Positions 50,113 through 58,727 of a stretch of DNA of 64,000 nucleotides are shown here, in pieces. Source of the stretch: UBA947 sp031550975. Its GTDB lineage: Bacteria > Cyanobacteriota > Vampirovibrionia > Gastranaerophilales > Gastranaerophilaceae. The stretch is from NCBI GenBank assembly GCA_031550975.1, contig JAVBOC010000001.1, forward strand, positions 1-64,000. The letters run 5' to 3'. The position numbers were made by a program, and so were the translations under genes. The notes below the pieces were generated by a model. That model was not told the DNA's origin. It searched no databases and saw only the letters and a program-made list of their open reading frames with translations. Positions within the stretch are counted from its first letter, which is position 1. Each line of letters opens with the position of its first letter.

Positions 50113-52194
50113 ATGGCAAAAACAATTAAGTTGGAAATTACGGAAAAAACCAGAAGTGAAGCGGGTTACGCGGTTAACGGACTACCGGATGAGGAGATGA
50201 AAAGCAGAGCATATATTAATGCGCTCGGCTCGGAAGTGCTCACAGAGTACCTTGCACAAAATGGGTTGCAGACCAGTGAAGCGCGCAACTTGCACTCAAT
50301 ACACAAGATTTTGGGCGAGTTTGATATTTCTGATATTATGCTCGAAAACATTCACATTGATGTTCGGGTAATATTTGACGAAGATTACATTTTTATCCCT
50401 AAATCACATTTTGAATACAACTTGGTGCCGGATATTTACGTTATTTTAAGACTAGAGGACGAACAGACAGAGTTTTTAGGATTTGTTGAGCCGCGCTTAA
50501 TTGATAAAACTCTTCAAAATGAAGAATATTATTTCGTTAAAAAAGAGGATTTAACGCCGCCGAGCGAATTGGTTGGATTTGTTAAAACATACCATGGTGA
50601 AACGGATGCGGTGCTTTCTGATGAGGAAATGGATTATGCGCAAAGCGTAATGGTTTCGCTTGCTGATAATGAAATTGAAGAATCTGACAAAAAATATTTG
50701 CTTGAGCAATTAACAAAAAGCGCTCAATTACGCGACAAATTTATCGAATTTGAGACTTTTGAAACGCTTGCCCACAAGGCGACTGCAACTGAAGCGGGGC
50801 TTAATGTTTCTGCTGAAGGCGGCGAAGTTGGAACAACCGGAAATGTTATGATGGCCGTTGAAGGCGACGAGCTTGATGAGTTGAATCAATTGGGTGAAAT
50901 TGGCGAAATAGAGGGCATAGATGAGCTTGGTGAAGTTAGTGAAAGCGATAAAATAAATGCTGAAGCGACAGATGAAGAAATCGATTTAGATGATTTATTT
51001 GCTGATTCCGAAACTGATACAGAGCCGGCGTTGAGCCTTGATCTTGATACAATAAACCTTGACGATATCACAGCAGAAGACCTTGAAACAGCAAATGACG
51101 ATATCGGAAATATGAAAGATATTGAGAATATCGACTTAGAAATGGGTGCTGATTTGAGTTCAGCATTTAGCGAACTGGAAGAATTTGCGACAATGGGCGC
51201 AGATGATGTGACAGAAAATAATAATGTGCCTGAAGTGTCACAAACTACCGAATGGGCAGACATTTCAGAGATACCTGATTTTGGCGAATTTGGCGGTCTG
51301 GCAGCAATGGGCTTGAGCGGAAATACTGCCGGTACCCCTGAATCGGCGCCACAAACTGTTAACAATGAAATTTCTTTTGAGCCTGAGTTTATGGAATCAA
51401 TGGATCTTGATGGTATGGTGCAGGATTTTATAAATACTGACGAGGGACCTGCAACGGCTGAAAAGACTGAAGAAAGCCGCTTGAGCGTTCTTTATAACGA
51501 GAGCGAAAAAGAAAGTGACGTTATTTTCTCTGAAGAAAAGATTTCAGATGAAGAAGGCACTACGGTTAAAAAGCTAAACAAATTTTTAGTTCCGGCAGCA
51601 GCACTTGCTATATTCGTGGTTGGAGCGGGAGTTTTCATGAATATGAAGTCGTCGAATGGCGCAGTAGCAGAACAGCCGACTGACAATAATATGGAGAGTC
51701 CTGGGGCTTCAAATCCTTTAGATGCGCCGACAACAGATATTACAATGAATGTACCTGCGTCAGTTACGCCAACAGCTCCGACAGCGGTAAAACCTTCAAA
51801 TACTGATTTAAGTAATATCAACAAAGTTGCTGCGAACACACCAATCAGCACTTATTTATCAGTCAAAAAGGTTGTTTGGGAAGTGCCGGATTACTTGACT
51901 TACAGCGAAAAATTCAAGGAATACCTTGGTTCTACGGGGCGTAATATCAAGTCATCTTTGAGCACAGATTTGTTGCTTTCAACCGAATACCCTTACAGCA
52001 AGGTGGTTAGAGCAGATATTAAACTAAGCCAAAGCGGCAACGTTGAGGATGTTCGACTTGGTGCAAGCAGCGGTTCGACTGAAATTGATAAGATGGTGTT
52101 ACAATCTGTTAAGAGCACTTTAAATGCCATCAAACCGCCGTCCGGTGAGGCTAAAACCCCTTCTTACAACATGAGTATTGTCATCTATTTGTAA
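50113..52194 (+). CDS. DUF1822-like/TonB-C membrane protein, first gene of a sigma-factor operon
   Basis: A 693-residue protein. The N-terminal region (about 30-155: YINALGSEVLTEYLAQNGLQ, EYNLVPDIYVILRL, EFLGFVEP) resembles DUF1822, a family I know from Cyanobacteria. A long acidic Asp/Glu-rich region follows (to about 485), then one membrane helix (about 491-509, KFLVPAAALAIFVVG), a Pro/Thr linker and a C-terminal TonB/TolA-like domain (about 600-693; VRADIKLSQSGNVEDVRLGA). It appears to be anchored with the acidic part in the cytoplasm and the TonB-like part outside. ATG 50113 has AGAGG nine bases upstream. The sigma-like gene follows after 91 bases. Confidence 0.7.
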   Translation: MAKTIKLEITEKTRSEAGYAVNGLPDEEMKSRAYINALGSEVLTEYLAQNGLQTSEARNLHSIHKILGEFDISDIMLENIHIDVRVIFDEDYIFIPKSHFEYNLVPDIYVILRLEDEQTEFLGFVEPRLIDKTLQNEEYYFVKKEDLTPPSELVGFVKTYHGETDAVLSDEEMDYAQSVMVSLADNEIEESDKKYLLEQLTKSAQLRDKFIEFETFETLAHKATATEAGLNVSAEGGEVGTTGNVMMAVEGDELDELNQLGEIGEIEGIDELGEVSESDKINAEATDEEIDLDDLFADSETDTEPALSLDLDTINLDDITAEDLETANDDIGNMKDIENIDLEMGADLSSAFSELEEFATMGADDVTENNNVPEVSQTTEWADISEIPDFGEFGGLAAMGLSGNTAGTPESAPQTVNNEISFEPEFMESMDLDGMVQDFINTDEGPATAEKTEESRLSVLYNESEKESDVIFSEEKISDEEGTTVKKLNKFLVPAAALAIFVVGAGVFMNMKSSNGAVAEQPTDNNMESPGASNPLDAPTTDITMNVPASVTPTAPTAVKPSNTDLSNINKVAANTPISTYLSVKKVVWEVPDYLTYSEKFKEYLGSTGRNIKSSLSTDLLLSTEYPYSKVVRADIKLSQSGNVEDVRLGASSGSTEIDKMVLQSVKSTLNAIKPPSGEAKTPSYNMSIVIYL

Positions 52195-52285
52195 TAATTT
52201 GTAATAATTTGTAAATATTGTAAACGATGATATACTGTTAGTAGTATTTGAACAACAATCAAGGGATGATGGGGAACTGTCTAAA

Positions 52286-52888
52286 GTGGAATTAGCACAG
52301 GACAAAATCGATTTAATAGAAAAAGTAGTCCGGAATGACCGCAAATTTGCGGGCAACGAAGATTTGTATGAGGATTTTTTCAACGAAACGTGCGAACGTT
52401 CATTTGTAATTATCAAAACAGTTGCGTCTGAAAAAACACTCGAAGCTTACCTGCGCAAAATTGCGACGACTTCAATCATCAATGTTTTAAAAAACTCCGG
52501 CAGGCTAAGACGTACTAAAGACGGCTATATCCCATCCAAAGAGACTCTTATGGCGACAACAGAGCCGATTTCTGAATCCACTTTCAATCCTATTGCAAAG
52601 ACTGGCCCTATAGATTATTCAGCGGCCGAAATTTCATACCCTGTGATGGAAGTCACTCAGACCCCTGAGGATTTTGCGATTAAACAAGAAATTTTAGACA
52701 AAATTGCCGATTCAATAAACTTGATTGACAATGAAGATTCTGAAAAGCAATATTTATATCTCTATGAATTGCGTTATCTGAAAGGTTTGACTCAAAAAGA
52801 AATAGCTGACAAGCTGAATCTTTCGCAGTCAGAGATTTCAAAACGCTTAATGAAATTAATGGATAGAGTAAAACAGTCGTTTAACTAA
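52286..52888 (+). CDS. Sigma-70-like transcription factor
   Basis: A 200-residue protein with a sigma region-2-like helix (KTLEAYLRKIATTSIINVLK) and a C-terminal region 4 helix-turn-helix (RYLKGLTQKEIADKLNLSQS then EISKRLMKLM). A longer linker (about 80-130) separates them. It resembles an ECF/group-3-type sigma; promoter recognition is unknown. The start is GTG 52286 with a weak site. The upstream membrane protein could act as its anti-sigma or sensor by position, and a large P-loop/TPR gene follows 13 bases later. Confidence 0.75.
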   Translation: MELAQDKIDLIEKVVRNDRKFAGNEDLYEDFFNETCERSFVIIKTVASEKTLEAYLRKIATTSIINVLKNSGRLRRTKDGYIPSKETLMATTEPISESTFNPIAKTGPIDYSAAEISYPVMEVTQTPEDFAIKQEILDKIADSINLIDNEDSEKQYLYLYELRYLKGLTQKEIADKLNLSQSEISKRLMKLMDRVKQSFN

Positions 52889-52901
52889 GTGGTGCACGCT
52901 G

Positions 52902-55580
52902 ATGGATGAAATTAAAACAAGAATGGCAGGAGAAATATCACAATCATCTGCCAAAAATATCTTGAAAGAAGCGCTGCTCTCGGATGATAAAAAAATAATT
53001 TCTATTAGCGGCGGCAGAGGAACGGGAAAAACCACCGTTTTTAAATCTGTTGCGTCTGAAATTGAAGGTTTTGGCTGGATTTACGGCAAATGCACATCCC
53101 TTACACAACTCACCGCAGGCGGGCTTATCCAGGAAATTCTCTTTAATCTTTTTATGCTGCCGAATTTTTGCATTTGCGATGCTAAGTTTAAAAAAAATGC
53201 TTACCAATTTTTAAAAGGCGGGTTTTCGCAACTAAAAGACGACGAAATTTCGGACTTGATTAACTTCCTGTATCCTGAGCAGAAAGGGAATTTCGAAGAT
53301 CTTTCAGCTAATAAAGTTCGCACCTACGCCCTTTTAGACAAAGTTTTTGAAATTGTATTTAAGTCAGGCAAATTCATTTTTGTTGTGGATAATCTTGATT
53401 TTATCGACGGATTTTCTTACGAGTTTTTGCGTAGTTTCACTAAAAAAGAGAATGTTTATAACAATCTAAAAATGGTTCTGATTTATAACGAACCGAATCC
53501 GGGTCGGGGATATTTTTACTTCCCGGATGATAATATTTACGCTGATATCAGGCTAAATCCGGCTGCGGATGTGAACGCCATTATTGAGAGCAAAGTCCGC
53601 AATGTCGAGGGTTTTGTGACTCCTGAAGATCCTCAATTGCTTTCTCAACTCGGTTTTGAAAACGCCGCTTTTGCTGAGAATGCTTTGATGTTGCAGTTTG
53701 AGAGTATGATTTTTGATCGGCCGTTTGAGTTGCCAAAAACGTTTGGAGAGTTGATAAGACAGCGTTTGCAAATTATGTGTGATGTTAATCCGCTGGCTTA
53801 TGAGGTCTTGATTGCCGCGGCAATTTTAGGGGACAAGATTAACCTTTCGCTGCTTAGCGGGGTTTTGGGACTTGAAGAAGTGGAGTTTTTCGATCTGTTA
53901 AATTACCTTGAAAAGTCTGATTTTATTGAACCTTTAAGTGAAGCGTATTATGAATTTAAGAGCCTGCTTTTGTGGGAAACAATCTGCAATCTGGCGCGCT
54001 ACAGTTATAATTTCGAGAACTTAAATCGGCGAATCTATGCGTTTTTGGGTAATTTCACCCTTAATTCATCCGCTGTTTTGGGACTAGCTGCGCAGAATTT
54101 GCAAGACCTTCGCACAGCGTTTGATATTTGGACAAAAAATATTCGTTTTTCGTCTTATATCGGGGATGTCAGCCTGTATTCAGCCAGCCAAAAGCAATGC
54201 CTGGCGCTGTTAAATGAATTTAACGATGCAGAAACCATTGATATAAGATTCAATATCCACGAGCGCTTGGGCAAACTTCTTTCATCGTCAAATCCAAAAG
54301 AGGCGATGGACTATTTGCCTGATGCGATTGAACATGCAAAAGAAACAGGAAATCAGGCAAAAGAAATCGAATTGCTTTCTTATATGGCGTCTTGCTGTCA
54401 AGAAACGGGGAATTACTTCGGCTCGGTTGAGTGTGTTGATTCGGTGCTTGAAAAAACCAACTCCGATGATAAGTTAAATATTGCTTTGCTCAACACGACA
54501 AAATTGCAGGCGCTGCTTAATATCGGGAATTGCGGCGAGATTATAAATCTGATTGATAATACGATTATGCCGGCGTTTGAGGAATATTTTACCGAAAATC
54601 CTAAAGGCGCGGATATGCCGTTTATTTTTGAAAACTGGATGCGAAGCTATCTGGTGCTGGCTAACGCGCTGGTACTTCAAGGCAGCGGGCGGGTTTTTGA
54701 TGTTATAAATATTCTGTTTGATATTATTGAAAGATACAAAATAACAGACGAATTGTTCATTTGCAAGTGCAAAATTTCGCTTGCCTGTGCGCATACAATT
54801 AGGGGTAGTCTGAAAAATTCGGACGAAATTTTGGGCGAAACCCTCTCAGATTACAAAGAAAATATAATGGACGCTCAGACTCTTATCCACTGGAATCTGC
54901 TAAATATCGTTAATAGATTTATCAAAAATGAGTATGAGGGGATTAACGAAGAGCTTTTTAACGTCGCGGCTTATGCAAATAACGCCGGCGATAGTTTTAC
55001 AAAAAACATCTTGAAAACTCTACTGGGTAAAATTTTTAGAGATAACGGCCAAGATAAACAGGCAATGGATATTTATAACGAACAAATCGGGTATTTTGCC
55101 AAAGAGAAAATGGCGGTTGGGGCGCTTTTGACCTGGTATTTGATTGCAGAAGCGACGCTCGCCGCTCAAGATGCGACTAAAGCTTCAGATATCGCGGAGC
55201 GTGCATTTGAAGTTGCTCAAAACCCGAAAGTCGACAACTATATTTTCTCAATTTTGCTTCGCGGAATAATCGCGCGTGCCGCTATGGTGAAGTCTGATTT
55301 TGACACAGCAAAAATCCATATAGAAGCCGCGATTGCGCTTGCTAAACAAATGAAATTAAGTGATTTATTGGCACAAATGTATTTGGTATACGGCGACAGC
55401 TTCCGCGAACGTGCAGTGGAGGAATCGCCGGAACAAAAGAAATACCTTGAAGGGGCAGCAAAAATGTACGAATTGGCCGCAAATATTGCAAGCGAAACTG
55501 AAAACAGCTTGATTTTAGACAAAGTCCAAGACGCCCAAAATTTCCTAAGGGATTTCTGCAAAATTAACGGGATAAATTAG
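52902..55580 (+). CDS. Large P-loop NTPase with TPR repeats (STAND-type)
   Basis: An 892-residue protein. N-terminal NTPase with Walker A (GGRGTGKTT, residues 37-45) and Walker B (KFIFVVDNLDFIDG, about 150-165), of the AAA/STAND type used by signal-transduction regulators. A winged-helix-like part (about 275-370) is followed by TPR-type helical repeats to the end (KEAMDYLPDAIEHAKETGNQ; TWYLIAEATLAAQDATKASD). No DNA-binding C-terminal domain is recognised. As the third gene of the sigma-factor unit it may relay a signal to the sigma-like protein; this is inference. Confidence 0.7.
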   Translation: MDEIKTRMAGEISQSSAKNILKEALLSDDKKIISISGGRGTGKTTVFKSVASEIEGFGWIYGKCTSLTQLTAGGLIQEILFNLFMLPNFCICDAKFKKNAYQFLKGGFSQLKDDEISDLINFLYPEQKGNFEDLSANKVRTYALLDKVFEIVFKSGKFIFVVDNLDFIDGFSYEFLRSFTKKENVYNNLKMVLIYNEPNPGRGYFYFPDDNIYADIRLNPAADVNAIIESKVRNVEGFVTPEDPQLLSQLGFENAAFAENALMLQFESMIFDRPFELPKTFGELIRQRLQIMCDVNPLAYEVLIAAAILGDKINLSLLSGVLGLEEVEFFDLLNYLEKSDFIEPLSEAYYEFKSLLLWETICNLARYSYNFENLNRRIYAFLGNFTLNSSAVLGLAAQNLQDLRTAFDIWTKNIRFSSYIGDVSLYSASQKQCLALLNEFNDAETIDIRFNIHERLGKLLSSSNPKEAMDYLPDAIEHAKETGNQAKEIELLSYMASCCQETGNYFGSVECVDSVLEKTNSDDKLNIALLNTTKLQALLNIGNCGEIINLIDNTIMPAFEEYFTENPKGADMPFIFENWMRSYLVLANALVLQGSGRVFDVINILFDIIERYKITDELFICKCKISLACAHTIRGSLKNSDEILGETLSDYKENIMDAQTLIHWNLLNIVNRFIKNEYEGINEELFNVAAYANNAGDSFTKNILKTLLGKIFRDNGQDKQAMDIYNEQIGYFAKEKMAVGALLTWYLIAEATLAAQDATKASDIAERAFEVAQNPKVDNYIFSILLRGIIARAAMVKSDFDTAKIHIEAAIALAKQMKLSDLLAQMYLVYGDSFRERAVEESPEQKKYLEGAAKMYELAANIASETENSLILDKVQDAQNFLRDFCKINGIN

Positions 55581-55586
55581 GGCTAA

Positions 55587-55862
55587 GGTATTAGTGACAA
55601 GTCGCCAAATTCCCCAAAAGTCGACCATTGCCCAAACGGGAAACATTTATTTTCATTTTTAATATGTCCTGGCCCTGGCATGGCATCCTTCCATTGTGGC
55701 AATGACAACACGCCATTTTGCGCGGGTTATCCGGGAGTTCATACCACACGAGATGCTGCCTTGACAGCTTGTGCAAATGGAATAAATGTTGCGGGCGCTT
55801 GTTCCACTCTTTTGTTGTATGACAATTGGCAATTCAAAGACGACTATCCGTATAAGATATAA
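55587..55862 (+). pseudogene. 3' fragment of a prepilin-type gene
   Basis: An open frame from 55587 with no start before ATG 55680. It encodes a Cys-containing domain ending CSTLLLYDNWQFKDDYPYKI. The ending matches that of the prepilin at 14609 (CCTAKIMNDGWEIKDDYPW), so this is the C-terminal part of a prepilin gene lacking leader, promoter and ribosome-binding site. It may be a remnant or a silent donor cassette. Confidence 0.55.
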
Positions 55863-55868
55863 TGAATT

Positions 55869-56405
55869 TTACTCGTAGTCGCTTGTTGCGAAATCATCTT
55901 CTTCATCTTTAAGCGAAGAAAGGTCGTTGTTAGAAACGCCGTCAAAGTCTTCCGGCATCAAATCTTCTTCCGGCCAAATTGTGTCTTCATCATAGCGGCT
56001 TGCCTCTAAATTTACTGCGCCGCCAAGGTCTGAATTGCTCAAATCGGCTTCGGATAGCACGCATCCTGCCATGTCAGCATCGGCAAAATTACAATATGTC
56101 ATAGAAGCATAGCTGCAGTCTGCGCCGGTTAATAGCGCTTCAGAGAAATCGCATTCTAAAATGTGCGCTCTTGTAAAATCAACAGAGGTTAAATCCGTGT
56201 TGCTAAAATTCACAAGTGATATATTACAGTCGGCAAAAGAGCTTGAATTTAAATCTATGCCTGAAAAATCAATCTCGTTTAAAACAATTCCAGAGAAGTC
56301 AACTTCGCTCAGGTCAATTTCTTCCTGTTCGATTTTCCATTCATTGAACCGTTCCGGGTGTTTTCTTAATAATTCAACCAGTTCTTCTTTTGTGTAATCT
56401 ATCAT
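55869..56405 (-). CDS. Pentapeptide-repeat protein
   Basis: A 178-residue protein with A(D/N)LXX-type five-residue repeats from about 30 to 128 (VDFSGIVLNEIDFSGIDLN, TSVDFTRAHILECDFSEALL), forming a right-handed quadrilateral beta helix. An N-terminal helix (TKEELVELLRKHPERFNEW) and an acidic tail flank it. The role is not predictable; some relatives are DNA-gyrase-binding. The ATG has AAAGGAGA upstream. Confidence 0.9.
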   Translation of the reverse strand: MIDYTKEELVELLRKHPERFNEWKIEQEEIDLSEVDFSGIVLNEIDFSGIDLNSSSFADCNISLVNFSNTDLTSVDFTRAHILECDFSEALLTGADCSYASMTYCNFADADMAGCVLSEADLSNSDLGGAVNLEASRYDEDTIWPEEDLMPEDFDGVSNNDLSSLKDEEDDFATSDYE

Positions 56406-56566
56406 TGTGTATAAGTCTCCTTTGAGTGTGGTGGTATTTGTGAGGGGTTATTCGTTAATCTTTTTGTTGTGAATAATTCATTCATTCCCCTTCGGAAAAT
56501 ATGATATAAAATTAGCTAATATTTGTCAAATATTTATTTTTTTATTACTCAACAATCAATTAACGA

Positions 56567-57160
56567 CTAATTATTAACTATCAAAAGTGTCGCTTGTGTG
56601 CGGTTTTTCACGTTTAGTTTTTTGAAAATACTATTTACATGGGTTTTGATTGTAACTTCTTTTACAACAAGTTTGTCTGCGATCTCTTTGTTGCTTGCAC
56701 CCTGTGCGACTAAATCAAGGATTTCGCGTTCGCGTTCAGTCAGACTGTCAAGAGGGTTTGTTTTCTTGCTTTGTTTGGACTTACCTAAATCATCTGAAAT
56801 ACCTACGCCGGTGCGTCTTAGGACTGATTCCATTCGTGCCAGCAAGTTTGGCAGGATGAATGGTTTTACTATATAATCATCGGCTCCGTTTTTCAACCCC
56901 CAAACCATTTTTTGTTCATCGTTCACTGCGGTAATCATTATGATGGGTGTTTGAATGGTTTTGCGGATTTCTTTTAGAGCTTCCCAGCCGTTCATTTTTG
57001 GCATCATAGCGTCAAGCAGAATTATATCAAACTGATTTTTCTTCAATATCTCAAGCGCCTCAAGCCCGTTTTCGGCAGTCTGAACCTCGTACCCGTAAAA
57101 AGGCAGCGCATCTTTTAAATATTTCGCGTTATCGTCTACTAGTAACACACTTATCGACAT
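56567..57160 (-). CDS. NarL/LuxR-type response regulator
   Basis: A 197-residue protein: receiver domain (1-120; phosphoacceptor Asp50 in IILLDAMMPKMNG, acidic pair D9-D10, Lys in DDYIVKPF) and LuxR-type HTH (about 135-195; LTEREREILDLVAQGASNKE, VKEVTIKTHVNSIFKKL). No histidine kinase is adjacent, so it is an orphan. It lies between the pentapeptide gene and the TPR/HD-GYP pair. Confidence 0.93.
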   Translation of the reverse strand: MSISVLLVDDNAKYLKDALPFYGYEVQTAENGLEALEILKKNQFDIILLDAMMPKMNGWEALKEIRKTIQTPIIMITAVNDEQKMVWGLKNGADDYIVKPFILPNLLARMESVLRRTGVGISDDLGKSKQSKKTNPLDSLTEREREILDLVAQGASNKEIADKLVVKEVTIKTHVNSIFKKLNVKNRTQATLLIVNN

Positions 57161-57224
57161 AAGTTTTTTAATTCCTTAATTTATCTTGATACAGTTATCG
57201 GGGTTGTTTGCAAAGCCCAATAAT

Positions 57225-58727
57225 TTACCCCCGTAATTCCTCTTGCGCCGGCGAATAGTTCGGGTTCAATATCAAACTTTTTCTGAAATAGGCAACGGCG
57301 TCTTCCTTCATTCCCTGGTTTTTAAAAACCAATCCCTGATAATAATAATATCTATAATTATTTTCGTCAATACTGAACGCTATTTGTAAGTATTTCCTCG
57401 CTGTGTCAAAGTTTCGGCGCTCAATTTCTGTGCGTCCCAAATCAATCCAGCCGTCAATAAAATTCATATTTAATGCGACCGCTTTTTTAAGATATGCAAG
57501 CTCTTTTGACTTGTCGCTCAGCGCTACATAATAATATGCAGGATACGCGTCAGAGAAGGTTTTTAATACTGTAGTGTAGATTTCTAACGCCTTTTTCTCT
57601 TTCTCTAACACCTGATAAGTTTGCGCCACGCGCACTGCAGGTGCCCAAGAGGTTCCGTCCTGTGCTTTTTGGTAATATTTAAGCGCCTCTTTGTAATCTT
57701 TTGAACGGTATCTCAAATCACCCATTACCACAAGATTTGTCTGGTTGTTGCTGTTTAATTTATAGGCTTTTAGCGCAGTGTCTTGAGCTTTTTCAAAGTC
57801 GTTGGTGTCAAAATAAATCCGTGCCATGAGCGCATAAACGTCCGCGTTCTTACCTTTTTTATTGCCTAAAGCGCTCTGGAGTGTGCGTCCGGCTTTTGTC
57901 AGTTCGTGTTCATAGTAGTAATAATAACCGAGGCGATACATTTTTTGCGCTTCGTTTTTCTCTGTTTTATACAAAATATATTGTTCAAGCGAATCTACTT
58001 TACGCGAAAAATCAACAGTGTAAAAAGTCTGTTTCTTTACCGCTTCAACGATTTTGAGCGCGTTTTGCGGCTTTTTACCCGCGGCGATAATTTCAGCCTG
58101 CAATTTTTTGTAATTAATATTTTGCGGATTCTTTGAAATCGCAAGGTTAATTTGTTTTTCTGCCTCAACACTGTTACCGGATTTTAAATAACCCAGCGCA
58201 GCGACATAATTCGCGTAATCGTAATCTGCCATAAGCTCTGTATTTTTGACGAGTTCGGCCGTCGCTTCGCGGCTTTGGTCGTTATAAACAATGTTTGAGT
58301 AAACTTCTCCAAGATAAATCTCATCCTGCTGTTTCAATTTTTTTGCCGGGAAATACCAGTGTTTGATATCATCAGCAGCCAACCCTGTTATATCTTTATC
58401 GTTAACTCTTGAAATCGCTAATTCTGATAGGTTAAAAAGTCCAATATCAGCAAGGTTTTGGGCAATTTGCATGTATGAATAATCGTTCGGAATAATCGAT
58501 TCAATCAGTACGCGAAAGTTCGTGTAAGCGGATTTTGTATTACTTTGAACAAATCTGTCGAATGCTATTTTATAATGAGTTTGAACATCATCATGGCTTA
58601 GTGTCGCGCGTTTTGGCAATGGAGTAATCACATCATACGGCACCACGCTAATATCAGCAGCCTGTGCGCAGCTGCATATTATCATCATAATTATTACAAG
58701 TATTTTATTTAGATGTCGTTTAATCAC
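57225..58727 (-). CDS. Exported TPR-repeat protein
   Basis: A 500-residue protein with a signal peptide (ILVIIMMIICSCAQA). The rest is a tetratricopeptide array, densest at about 270-490 (ADVYALMARIYFDTNDFEKA, NNQTNLVVMGDLRYRSKDYK). It probably forms a periplasmic scaffold. The start GTG 58727 lies inside the end of the HD-GYP gene (8-bp overlap), so the two are coupled. Confidence 0.8.
   Translation of the reverse strand: MIKRHLNKILVIIMMIICSCAQAADISVVPYDVITPLPKRATLSHDDVQTHYKIAFDRFVQSNTKSAYTNFRVLIESIIPNDYSYMQIAQNLADIGLFNLSELAISRVNDKDITGLAADDIKHWYFPAKKLKQQDEIYLGEVYSNIVYNDQSREATAELVKNTELMADYDYANYVAALGYLKSGNSVEAEKQINLAISKNPQNINYKKLQAEIIAAGKKPQNALKIVEAVKKQTFYTVDFSRKVDSLEQYILYKTEKNEAQKMYRLGYYYYYEHELTKAGRTLQSALGNKKGKNADVYALMARIYFDTNDFEKAQDTALKAYKLNSNNQTNLVVMGDLRYRSKDYKEALKYYQKAQDGTSWAPAVRVAQTYQVLEKEKKALEIYTTVLKTFSDAYPAYYYVALSDKSKELAYLKKAVALNMNFIDGWIDLGRTEIERRNFDTARKYLQIAFSIDENNYRYYYYQGLVFKNQGMKEDAVAYFRKSLILNPNYSPAQEELRG

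Noticed and set aside
50886..51365. 159-codon minus-strand open frame
   Set aside because: Antisense of the acidic low-complexity part of the DUF1822-like protein, giving a Ser-rich artefact.
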